Shown in pieces: positions 1 through 6,327 of a stretch of DNA of 7,793 nt (its first letter is position 1; every line of letters begins with the position of its first letter). Under the pieces are notes generated by a model. That model saw nothing but the letters and a program-made list of their open reading frames with translations. It was not told the DNA's origin and made no database searches. The position numbers were made by a program, and so were the translations under genes. Source of the DNA: Acidobacteriota bacterium (GTDB lineage Bacteria > Acidobacteriota > Polarisedimenticolia > QHYA01); the NCBI GenBank assembly GCA_003223995.1, contig QHYA01000246.1, forward strand, positions 1 to 7,793, written 5' to 3'.

Positions 1-1
1 G

Positions 2-88
2 ATGATCCTTCTGACGGGCCTCGTAGTCCTATTGGCGCGGCTCGGTCCCGAGCCCGAGGGAGTCAGCTCAAGAGAGAAGACTCAGTGA
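2..88 (+). CDS. Possible 3' end of a membrane protein gene (partial)
   Basis: The frame starting at base 2 is open to a TGA at 86-88. It encodes 28 residues: a hydrophobic stretch (MILLTGLVVLLARLG) followed by a polar tail ending in EKTQ. This looks like a last transmembrane segment with a short cytoplasmic tail. The ATG at base 2 may be internal, because the gene could begin before the window. A second frame (from base 1) is also open to 198 but is polar and low in complexity. There is no recognisable family, so this is a weak call. Confidence 0.25.
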   Translation: MILLTGLVVLLARLGPEPEGVSSREKTQ

Positions 89-172
89 CAGCAAACGCCG
101 CTGGAGACGTTCCCTTCCTGAACGAGTCATCTGGGTTTACGTCGCGCGCCAAGGGCGACGGCTCCCGGCGGG

Positions 173-214
173 TGAAGCATTGGCGCCATGGCGCCTGAAG
201 CATCGTTCCGATGC
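173..214. repeat. Direct-repeat-flanked palindrome plus adjacent hairpin
   Basis: The 8-mer TGAAGCAT occurs at 173-180 and again at 196-203. Between them lies a perfect 14-bp palindrome, GGCGCCATGGCGCC (182-195). The second 8-mer runs straight into a small hairpin, GCATCG-TTC-CGATGC (200-214). All of this is read directly from the sequence and is non-coding as far as I can see. It could be a protein-binding site, the remnant of a mobile element, or part of the folded structure that continues to 279. No function can be assigned. Confidence 0.45.
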
Positions 215-279
215 CTAACCTCTCGCCGGCGGCGCTGGCGCGCCGTCCGCTCGCGGCCGGTTAGTTTCGTTCGTTAGCC
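213..279 (+). other. Imperfect integron attC-like structure
   Basis: GCCTAAC (213-219) fits the R'' core RYYYAAC of integron attC sites. GTTAGCC (273-279) resembles the R' core GTTRRRY but has C where the third purine should be. The 67-nt span is a normal attC length. Inside, CTAACC (215-220) pairs with GGTTAG (259-264), and GCCGGCGGCGC (225-235) pairs with GCGCCGTCCGC (240-250) around a TGGC loop, with one mismatch and one G-T pair. The small gene at 287 begins 7 nt later, as cassette genes often do. Against it: the R' box is off consensus, no integrase is visible, and no second attC follows the gene. It may be only a strong hairpin or terminator. Confidence 0.3.
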
Positions 280-286
280 AGATTCC

Positions 287-649
287 ATGAGATCCCGGCG
301 ACGTCTTGTGCTCACGCTCACGACCGCGGGGCTCTACATGTTGACTTGGATTGTCTCGATGTGGATGGTTCGTCCGGCCATCGAGGAGCACCTGCTTGCA
401 GAGTGGGCCGGCTACATACTGGACATCCGTCCGGCCGAATCCGTTGAAAAAGTGAAGTCGATCGCGCGAGAAGAGGCCATCCGACACGGCTATCATGTCC
501 GTGTCACTTGCCTCGTTCCAGTTCTACCTGGAATCGTCCTGGCGAAGTCGGAAGTGTCAGGTCCGGAGAATGTCGGGTATCGAAGTCTGAGTGTTGTCGC
601 AGTCTATGGGTTCGGGTCACGCGTTCTGTGCTTCCGGCCGACTGGCTGA
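287..649 (+). CDS. Small hypothetical membrane-anchored protein
   Basis: A 120-residue protein of unknown function. Residues 1-6 are basic (MRSRRR). Residues 7-28 form one hydrophobic segment, giving either an uncleaved anchor or a signal peptide. A charged helix-like stretch (about 50-66) follows, then a C-terminal part with a beta-like pattern (VRVTCLVPVLPGIVLAK and VVAVYGFGSRVL). Start: the ATG at 287 gives the natural basic-hydrophobic N-terminus, but no good Shine-Dalgarno is visible. The gene is less GC-rich than the minus-strand genes (for example the GTTGAAAAAGTGAAG run near 443), which fits acquired DNA. It converges on the response regulator gene. A minus-strand frame covers part of it (215-496) but has no protein-like features. 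I do not recognise the family. Confidence 0.55.
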   Translation: MRSRRRLVLTLTTAGLYMLTWIVSMWMVRPAIEEHLLAEWAGYILDIRPAESVEKVKSIAREEAIRHGYHVRVTCLVPVLPGIVLAKSEVSGPENVGYRSLSVVAVYGFGSRVLCFRPTG

Positions 650-680
650 CATCCGCGCAACCTGACAGTGCGTCCAATCA

Positions 681-709
681 CGGCGCTTGCGGAACAGCCG
701 CAAGCGCCG
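681..709. terminator. Perfect stem-loop between convergent genes
   Basis: CGGCGCTTGCGG (681-692) and CCGCAAGCGCCG (698-709) form a perfect 12-bp stem with the loop AACAG. It sits 31 nt after the stop of the plus-strand gene and 29 nt after the stop of the minus-strand regulator gene, so it is well placed to end transcription from both sides. No clear T-tract follows on either strand, so intrinsic termination is not assured. It could instead protect 3' ends. Confidence 0.5.
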
Positions 710-738
710 CGCGCTCGGCGAGCGGCTGAGCGCGAGCG

Positions 739-1434
739 TCAGCTCGCCGGCTTCGGAGGGCCTGGGGTGAGCACGTAGCCCACGCCGCTGACCGTGAGAA
801 GGTAGCGGGGGTCGGAGGGATTCACCTCGATCTTCTGCCTCACGCGGTGGACGAGCTGCTTGAGGAGCTGGCGGTCTCCCAGTCCGCGGTAGCCCCAGAC
901 GTGGCTCGTGATCCGGTCGACCGGCAGCGTGTGCCCGGCGTTGGCCAGCAGGAGCTGGAGGAGTCGGAACTCCAGATTCGTCAGGCGCACGGGCTCCGCG
1001 CCGAGCACGCGGACCGACTGTCCTTCCGCCTCCAGCGCAAGATCCCCCGAGGCGAGCGAGGAGGGCTTGTCGGCCCCGCCGCGGCGCAGAAGCGCGCGCA
1101 CGCGCGCCAGAAGCGCCCGGGGACTGAAGGGCTTCGTCAGAAAATCGTCCGCACCCATGTCGAGGCAGCGGACCTGGTCCTCTTCGCTGGAGCGGACCGT
1201 CAGCATCATGATCGGCGTCTTGGCCCCGGAGGCACGCAGGCGCTTGAGGACGACCAGCCCGTCGAGACGAGGCAGGTTCACGTCGAGGATCACGAGGTCC
1301 GGCCTCTCGCGCTCGAAGACGGACAGAGCGGACGGTCCGTCCTGGGCTTCGACGACGAGGTAGCTCGCCTGTCTCAGGGCGAAGCAGATCAGCCCGAGCA
1401 AGTCGAGGTCGTCGTCCACGACGAGGATCTTCAT
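739..1434 (-). CDS. OmpR/PhoB-family response regulator
   Basis: A 231-residue two-component response regulator and DNA-binding transcription factor. Receiver domain about 1-118: acidic pocket D7/D8, phosphoacceptor D51 in VILDVNLP, switch residue T79, and K101 in the TKPF motif. C-terminal winged helix about 130-225: LTNLEFRLLQLL opens it, VWGY marks the middle, and the end reads TVSGVGYVLTP, as in OmpR/PhoB/KdpE proteins. All key residues are present and the length is typical. An upstream in-frame ATG at 1512 would add 26 residues before the MKILVVDD core and overlap the kinase gene, so I chose the ATG at 1434. It lies 10 nt after the kinase's ancestral stop, so the two were co-transcribed and are partners. 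Its targets are unknown. Position suggests the sulfate transport genes upstream, which is inference. Confidence 0.95.
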   Translation of the reverse strand: MKILVVDDDLDLLGLICFALRQASYLVVEAQDGPSALSVFERERPDLVILDVNLPRLDGLVVLKRLRASGAKTPIMMLTVRSSEEDQVRCLDMGADDFLTKPFSPRALLARVRALLRRGGADKPSSLASGDLALEAEGQSVRVLGAEPVRLTNLEFRLLQLLLANAGHTLPVDRITSHVWGYRGLGDRQLLKQLVHRVRQKIEVNPSDPRYLLTVSGVGYVLTPGPPKPAS

Positions 1435-1444
1435 CGCACCGATC

Positions 1445-1641
1445 TCATCCCACTGATCCTGGCGCCTTTCCCCGCAAGAGCCTTTCTGCCGCCGGATCCG
1501 ACCGGGATTCATCGGGGCTCAGCGGGAGGACCACGCACAGCCGGACTCCGATCGCGTCGGCGGAGGCGGTGGCCGGGACCCGGCGCACCTCGACGCGCCC
1601 GCCGTGGCGCTCGACGATCGACTTGACGATCCACAGGCTCG
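1445..1641 (-). pseudogene. Displaced C-terminal end of the histidine kinase HATPase domain
   Basis: In the frame not used by the upstream kinase product, this stretch begins SLWIVKSIVERHGGRVEV. That matches the usual GLGLWIV...HGG helix right after the G2 box of histidine kinases. It ends in a normal terminal strand (LCVVLPLSPDE) and a TGA at 1445, 10 nt before the regulator ATG. In an intact gene this would be the end of the kinase. No convincing start codon or ribosome site of its own is seen, so it is probably untranslated. Confidence 0.75.
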
Positions 1642-3521
1642 TCTTCGGACACGGATCCGCCGATACGGATCTCTGTCCCGGCCGGGGCGAACTTGTTGGC
1701 GTTGGCGAGCAGGTTGACAAAGACCTGGGTCAGTCGCGGCGCGTCCCCGGTCACGTGGGGAAGAGGGTGGGGGAGGCTGATCGAGAGCCTCTGCTTGCGC
1801 TGCTCGATGAGCGGGAAGGTCAGCTCCACAGCCTCCTCCACGACCTCGTCCAGGGCGACGTCGCGGCGCCGGATCGAGTCCTGCCCCGCATCGATGCGGA
1901 CGCTTTCCAGGAGGTTGTCGATGAGCTGTGTCAGACGCAGTGTGCCACGTTCCATGGACAGCACGAGTTGCCGCGCCTCGGCGGGGTCCAGCTCGGGAAG
2001 CCGGTCGCGCAGCAGCTCGAGCGAGGCGAGCTGCGCCGCCAGCGGTGTCTTGAACTCGTGCGAGACGTTCGCGAGCACCGCGTCGCGCAGCCTCCTGCTG
2101 GCCTCTACCTCCGTCTCGTCGCGCATCAACTGGAATTGCCGCCCGTCGCCGAGGGGCGTCCGGGCTCCCGGCGCGCCGTCGGGCTCCGCGCGGGAGCTGG
2201 TGATGACGACCGCGCGCCTTTCGCCGCCGGGTAGAAGCAGCTGCTCGGTCGCGCGAGCGCTTCCCTGGAAGCGGGCGTGGATGATCGGGCAGGCGTCCTC
2301 GCAGGGACGCACGCCCCCCGGCCCCTGCGGGTTCAGCACGTTTCCGCAGAAACGGCCGATTGCTGAGGCCGGGTCCACTTTCAGCAGCGCTGCCGCTTGC
2401 GGATTGAGGTAGCGGATCCGCCTCTCGCGGTCCACGGCGAAAACTCCCTCGACGATGCCCAGGAGAATTCCCTCCGCCTCGGCCTGCCGGCGGCGAAGTT
2501 CGGCCGTCAGGCCGAGCAGCCGGGAGCGCATCTTTTCCATCGTCTCCGCGAGCGCTCCGATCTCGGCGCCCCCCGCCCGAGCGATTGGCGTTGCCAGATC
2601 CCCGCGGCCGATCCGTTCGGAGGCCGCGGTCAGGCCGCGCAGGGGGACGACGAGCCGGCGGCCGATGAGCACGCTGAACAACGCGGAGAGCGCCGCCGCT
2701 CCGATCGACAGGATCAGCAGCGATCGCTCGAGCCCCCGGACCGGGCCGGCGATACTCGCGGCGGGAAGCTCCGTCTCGACCAGCCCCACCACCTGCCCCG
2801 CGGGATCGCGCAGCGGCGCGACACCGAGATAGACGGAGGCCGAGTCGAGCCTATCGGCCGCCGGCGCCTCGTCGTCCACCGCCCGGGCGCGGATCAGGTC
2901 CCTCGGGTCGTCCTTCTTGCTGCCGAGGCTTCTCGCTCGGATGGTCGCGGCGAGGCCGACCCGGGAGCTCACGAGCCGTTCGTATCCTTCGTCGAGGACG
3001 CGAACTGCCACGACGGAGGCCTGCGGGAGCGAAGCGAGGGGAAAATGTGATCCCAAGGCGAGAGGCGCGCCGGCTCGCGCGGGAGCGATGAGCGGGGGAG
3101 CGATGAAGTGGTCCCGTCCTTTGGCCGCGAGCGCCACCACCTGCTCCCAGGGCGCTTCCACGCCGGCGCTCGCGACGGCCCTCCCGTCGAGCAGGACGGC
3201 GCACCCGCTGATGCGGCTTCGCCGGAGGAAGGTCTCGAGAAGCCCCGGCAAGGTCGCGAGGTCGCCGGCGCGAAGAAGCCGCTCCAGCGCCGGATCCTCC
3301 GAAAGGAGCCGGACGGAGGAAGCGGTCTCCTCGCCGGCCGCGTCGATCTCACGCACGCCGGCGGCGCAGGCCGCCTCCACACGGGTCAGCGCCTGCTCGT
3401 TCGCGAGCGTATCCAGGCGCGAGACGGCCCCTTCGACCACGCAGAGCACCGCCAGGCCCACCAGCCCCACATTGGCCAGGATGAGGAGCTGGCCAAGGGT
3501 CCACGGAGAGAGGCGTTTCAC
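1509..3521 (-). CDS. Membrane sensor histidine kinase, catalytic domain broken by internal deletion and frameshift
   Basis: The readable product is 670 residues. Order: TM1 about 10-30; a large extracytoplasmic, probably Cache-like sensor region about 31-265; TM2 about 267-288; HAMP about 289-340; PAS about 350-440 with a Cys motif (C392, C407, C411); HisKA with phosphorylatable H488 in NVSHEFKTPL; and the start of the HATPase domain with its N-box (NLLANANK, 603-610). After about residue 628 the frame becomes an Arg-rich run-off and stops at 1509. The conserved C-terminal end continues in another frame from about 1639. The G1 motif (DxGxG), the F-box and most of G2 appear in no frame, so about 105-110 nt are missing. 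As it stands it should not bind ATP or autophosphorylate. The start is GTG at 3521: an in-frame TAG lies just upstream, the ATG at 3529 opens a three-codon frame, and a GAGG precedes it closely. It lies 47 nt after cysW and forms a pair with the regulator downstream. The ligand is unknown; sulfate or sulfur status is a guess from context. Confidence 0.88.
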   Translation of the reverse strand: MKRLSPWTLGQLLILANVGLVGLAVLCVVEGAVSRLDTLANEQALTRVEAACAAGVREIDAAGEETASSVRLLSEDPALERLLRAGDLATLPGLLETFLRRSRISGCAVLLDGRAVASAGVEAPWEQVVALAAKGRDHFIAPPLIAPARAGAPLALGSHFPLASLPQASVVAVRVLDEGYERLVSSRVGLAATIRARSLGSKKDDPRDLIRARAVDDEAPAADRLDSASVYLGVAPLRDPAGQVVGLVETELPAASIAGPVRGLERSLLILSIGAAALSALFSVLIGRRLVVPLRGLTAASERIGRGDLATPIARAGGAEIGALAETMEKMRSRLLGLTAELRRRQAEAEGILLGIVEGVFAVDRERRIRYLNPQAAALLKVDPASAIGRFCGNVLNPQGPGGVRPCEDACPIIHARFQGSARATEQLLLPGGERRAVVITSSRAEPDGAPGARTPLGDGRQFQLMRDETEVEASRRLRDAVLANVSHEFKTPLAAQLASLELLRDRLPELDPAEARQLVLSMERGTLRLTQLIDNLLESVRIDAGQDSIRRRDVALDEVVEEAVELTFPLIEQRKQRLSISLPHPLPHVTGDAPRLTQVFVNLLANANKFAPAGTEIRIGGSVSEDEPVDRQVDRRAPRRARRGAPGPGHRLRRRDRSPAVRGPPAEPR

Positions 3522-3568
3522 GGCCTCATGCTATCCGAAGCGCCCGCCCGAAGGACATGGCCCAGCCC

Positions 3569-4438
3569 TTACGGGGCCGAGCTCTCCGTTCTCCATTCGA
3601 TCAGGCTCTTGACGACGAGAGTCGCCACGGCGAGAAACGTGAGGAGCGAGGCGACGGCGAAGGAGGCGGCGAACTGGTACTCGTTGTAGAGGATCTCGAC
3701 GTAGAGAGGAATCGTTGTTGTCAGGCCCCGGATGTGCCCCGACACGACCGAGACCGCACCGAACTCCCCCATCGCGCGGGCGTTGCAGAGCACGACGCCG
3801 TACAGCAGCCCCCAGCGGATCTTGGGAAGGCTCACCCTCCTGAACGTCTGCCACCCGTTCGCGCCGAGCGTGACCGCCGCTTCCTCTTCCTCGCTCCCCT
3901 GGGCCTGCATCAGCGGGATCAGCTCCCGGGCCACGAACGGGCAGGTCACGAAGATGGTCGCCAGCAGCATTCCGGGCAGGGCGAAGATGATCTTGACGTC
4001 GTGCTCTTTCAGCCAGGGGCCGAGAAGACCCTGCAGGCCGAAGAGAAGCACGTAGATCAGACCGGAGACAACCGGCGAGACGGAGAAAGGAAGGTCGATG
4101 AGCGTGATGAGCACGTTCTTCCCCGCGAACTCGAACTTGGTGATGGCCCAGGCCGCTGCCAGCCCGAAGACCATGTTCAGCGGCACCGCGATCCCTGCGA
4201 TCAGCAGCGTCAGACGGATGGCGGCCCGGGCGTCCGGCTCGCTGATCGACTGGACGTAGGCGGCAGCGCCTTTCTGGAAGGCGTTGACGAAGACGGCCGC
4301 GAGGGGGACGAAGAGGAACAGCGAAAGGAACGCGAGCGCGGCGCCGATGAGGGTCCACCGGACGGCCGGATGCTCCGAGAGCGCGCGCGGCGCGGACGGC
4401 CGTCCCGCCTTCACGCCCACGTGCTCCGCCGGCTCCAT
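3569..4438 (-). CDS. cysW: Sulfate ABC transporter permease CysW
   Basis: An inner-membrane permease of 289 residues that pairs with CysT to form the sulfate (and thiosulfate) channel driven by CysA. It follows E. coli CysW closely along its length: LIDLPFSVSPVVSGLIY (113-129), TIFVTCPFVARELIP (161-175), the EAA coupling loop starting at E186 and running to LP205, and NARAMGEFGAVSVVSG (219-234). About six hydrophobic segments are visible (roughly 30-52, 72-98, 110-135, 150-172, 208-235, 256-280). Start: the ATG at 4438 gives a CysW-sized protein with a short polar N-terminus. The frame is open further upstream to 5113, but that part only shadows cysT. It overlaps the cysT end by 28 nt and has only a weak ribosome site, so translation is probably coupled to cysT. 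It appears intact. Confidence 0.95.
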   Translation of the reverse strand: MEPAEHVGVKAGRPSAPRALSEHPAVRWTLIGAALAFLSLFLFVPLAAVFVNAFQKGAAAYVQSISEPDARAAIRLTLLIAGIAVPLNMVFGLAAAWAITKFEFAGKNVLITLIDLPFSVSPVVSGLIYVLLFGLQGLLGPWLKEHDVKIIFALPGMLLATIFVTCPFVARELIPLMQAQGSEEEEAAVTLGANGWQTFRRVSLPKIRWGLLYGVVLCNARAMGEFGAVSVVSGHIRGLTTTIPLYVEILYNEYQFAASFAVASLLTFLAVATLVVKSLIEWRTESSAP

Positions 4439-5238
4439 TGCTGGAGCCCGTTGATCGCCAGGAGCAGAACGAAGGACGCGGCGAGCATCACCACGGCGAT
4501 CGCCGTCGCTCCGGCGTAGTCGTACTGCTCGAGCTTCGTGATGATCAGCAGAGGTGCAATCTCGGTTCTCATCGGCATGTTTCCCGATATGAAGACCACC
4601 GAGCCGTACTCCCCGACCGCTCGCGCGAAGGCGAGCGTGGAGCCGGTGACGAGCGAGGGGAGGACCGCGGGCAGCAGGATTCGCCGGAAGACCTGCCAGC
4701 GGCCGGCGCCGAGGCTGGATGCCGCCTCCTCGACCTCGAGGTCGAGGTCCTCCAGGACCGGCTGGACGGTACGGACGACGAACGGTAGGCCGACGAAGGT
4801 CAGGGCGATGACCACCCCAAGGGGCGTGAAGGCGGCCCGGATGCCCGCGAGCTGAAGCCATCGGCCGATCCACCCGTTCTCCGAGTAGATGGTCGTGAGG
4901 GAGATGCCCGCCACCGCCGTTGGCAGGGCGAAGGGGAGATCCACCAGGACGTCCACCAGCTTCCGGCCGGGGAAGCGGTACCTCACCAGGACCCACGCGA
5001 CGAGCAGGCCGAAGACGGCGTTGACCAGGGCGCCCACGAACGAGGCCCCGAAGCTCAGCCGGTAGGAGGCGATCACGCGCGGGTCGGTGATGGTCCGCGC
5101 GAACTCCCCCCACGAGAGGCCGGCCGTCTTCACGACCATTCCGGCAAGAGGAAGCAGGACGATGAGGCTCAGGTACGTGAGCGTGAAGCCCATCGTCAAA
5201 CTGAAGCCGGGCACGGGACGGTGGCGCCTCAGGGCCAT
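4411..5238 (-). CDS. cysT: Sulfate ABC transporter permease CysT (CysU)
   Basis: An inner-membrane permease of 275 residues, the same size as E. coli CysT/CysU and similar throughout. Landmarks: PGFSLTMGFTLTYLSL (10-25) at the first membrane segment, VLVRYRFPGRKL (83-94), DLPFALPTAVAGISL (100-114), PFVVRTVQPVLEDL (152-165), the EAA loop (E171 to LP190, with SLGAGRWQVFRRILLP) that docks on CysA, and AVGEYGSVVFISGN (207-220). Together with CysW it forms the membrane channel for sulfate handed over by the binding protein. The ATG at 5238 is preceded by GAGGAAACGCGAGGG, giving an AGGA about 10 nt upstream. It follows a ~200-nt repeat-bearing spacer after sbp and overlaps cysW. It appears intact. 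Confidence 0.95.
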   Translation of the reverse strand: MALRRHRPVPGFSLTMGFTLTYLSLIVLLPLAGMVVKTAGLSWGEFARTITDPRVIASYRLSFGASFVGALVNAVFGLLVAWVLVRYRFPGRKLVDVLVDLPFALPTAVAGISLTTIYSENGWIGRWLQLAGIRAAFTPLGVVIALTFVGLPFVVRTVQPVLEDLDLEVEEAASSLGAGRWQVFRRILLPAVLPSLVTGSTLAFARAVGEYGSVVFISGNMPMRTEIAPLLIITKLEQYDYAGATAIAVVMLAASFVLLLAINGLQQWSRRSTWA

Positions 5239-5312
5239 CCCTCGCGTTTCCTCGAACTGTAGCGACCCATCCTTCCGCTGCCGCTCAGAGCTCCGCTTCG
5301 CCGCCGACGCCC

Positions 5313-5402
5313 CTCACGCTCATTCTTCTCGCGCTCATTCCTCTCACGCTCACGTCCCTCGCGCTCATTTCCCTCGTGCTCATTCCTCTCACGCATTCCC
5401 CC
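5313..5402 (-). repeat. 15-nt degenerate tandem repeat between sbp and cysT
   Basis: Six units of 15 nt lie head to tail at 5313, 5328, 5343, 5358, 5373 and 5388. The plus-strand consensus is close to CTCACGCTCATTCCT, and the transcript reads AGGAATGAGCGTGAG. Later units drift, and the 5388 unit is the most decayed. In RNA each unit carries GGA/GAG purine runs that resemble Shine-Dalgarno or CsrA-type motifs beside an AUGAG. Because the period is a multiple of three, an open frame runs through it (5229-5426, minus) and encodes an Asn/Glu/Arg pentad repeat such as NEREG. That frame starts at TTG or an internal ATG (5396) and ends just inside cysT. Whether it is translated is uncertain. The rest of the spacer holds nothing else I recognise. 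Confidence 0.85.
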
Positions 5403-5437
5403 CACGCTCCCACCTCCAGCGCCCAACGATCATGGCT

Positions 5438-6327
5438 CTAGCGCCCCGGCTGGTAGATCTGGTCGAACAGGCCGCCGTCGGCGAAGTGGACCTTGTTGGC
5501 CGTCTGCCAGTCGTGGGCGACCTCCGACAGAGTGAACAACTGGATCTTCGGGAACCGAGCAGCGTATTTCGCCGCTGCCTTCTCGGAGCGGGGCCTGTAG
5601 TAATGCTTCGCGGCGATCTCCTGCCCATCGTCCGAGTAGAGGTATTCGAGGTAGGCCTGCGCGACCTCCCGCGTGCCGTGCTTCGAGGCCACCTTGTCCA
5701 CGAGGCTCACTGTCGGCTCGCAGAGGATGCTCCAAGGAGGAGCGACGACCTCGCAGGTGTCCTTTCCCACCTCCCGGGCGCCGAGCAGGATCTCGTTCTC
5801 CCAGTTGATCAAGACATCGCCGATCCGCCGCTCGACGAAAGTCGTTGTGGCACCCCGAGCGCCCGAGTCCAGGACGGGGACGTTCCTGTAGAGCTTCGTG
5901 ATGAACTCCCGGGCCTTCGCCTGATCACCGCCTGCCTTCCGCAGGGCATAGCCCCAGGCGCCGAGGTAGTTCCAGCGGGCGGAGCCGGACGTCTTGGGGT
6001 TCGGCGTGATGACCGAGACGCCGGGGCGGATGAGATCGTCCCAGTCCTTGATCTTCTTCGGGTTCCCCTTGCGCACGAGGAAGATGATCGTCGAGGTGTA
6101 GGGGGAGCTGGCGTTCGGCAGCCGGCTCTGCCAGTTCCTCGGCAGCAACCCCGACTTCTCCGCGATGGCGTCGACGTCGTACGCGAGCCCGAGCGTGACG
6201 ACGTCGGCCTCCAGTCCTGGTACAGCTCGCGCGTGGGATCGTAGGAGACGTTGAGAAGCGTGACGGCCGCCTGTACTCCCGTGAGGGCGGTGAGCCCGGC
6301 GATGAGGGCGAGCACGAAGGGTCTCAT
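5438..6327 (-). pseudogene. sbp: Periplasmic sulfate-binding protein, broken by internal deletion and frameshift
   Basis: This would bind sulfate in the periplasm and deliver it to CysT/CysW. The ATG at 6327 opens a signal peptide (MRPFVLALIAGLTALTGVQA) followed by the diagnostic TLLNVSYDPTRELYQD. The frame then turns to nonsense and stops at 5809. The family sequence resumes in another frame at about 6214 with LEADVVTLGLAYDVDAIAE, and continues through YTSTIIFLVRKGNP, the second family signature NPKTSGSARW, FVERRIGDVLINWENE and a normal end at TAG 5438. By comparison with E. coli Sbp, about 36 residues (near 109 nt) are absent, including the first signature and the sulfate-contacting SHGGSGKQ loop. 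A 3' piece (5438-6148, TTG start) could be translated but would lack export and ligand binding. The start overlaps the cysA stop by 4 nt (ATGA), so translation is coupled. Identity is certain; whether the break is real or an assembly fault is not. Confidence 0.9.

Noticed and set aside
1..198. Frame 1 open from the window edge to TGA at 196-198
   Set aside because: Polar, low-complexity translation running through the palindrome region, with no recognisable features.
215..496. Minus-strand frame of 93 residues opposite the small plus-strand gene
   Set aside because: No hydrophobic or domain pattern, and its end sits in the hairpin region. The plus-strand frame has a far more protein-like N-terminus.
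717..748. Inverted repeat GGCGAGC ... GCTCGCC around the regulator stop codon
   Set aside because: Only 7 bp with an 18-nt loop. The 12-bp stem at 681-709 is the better terminator candidate.
847..1626. Long plus-strand open frames opposite the regulator and kinase (also at 1569-2412, 2397-3612 and 5087-6244)
   Set aside because: Arg/Gly/Ala-rich products with no motifs, antisense to well-recognised genes. These are typical shadows in high-GC DNA.
4728..4747. A 20-bp perfect palindrome (CCTCGACCTCGAGGTCGAGG)
   Set aside because: It lies inside cysT where it encodes the acidic LDLEVEE run before the EAA loop. Codon choice in GC-rich DNA explains it.
3569..5113. A 514-codon open frame covering cysW and most of cysT
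   Set aside because: Only the part from 4438 down matches CysW. The upstream part is a Gly/Pro/Arg-rich shadow of cysT in another frame.
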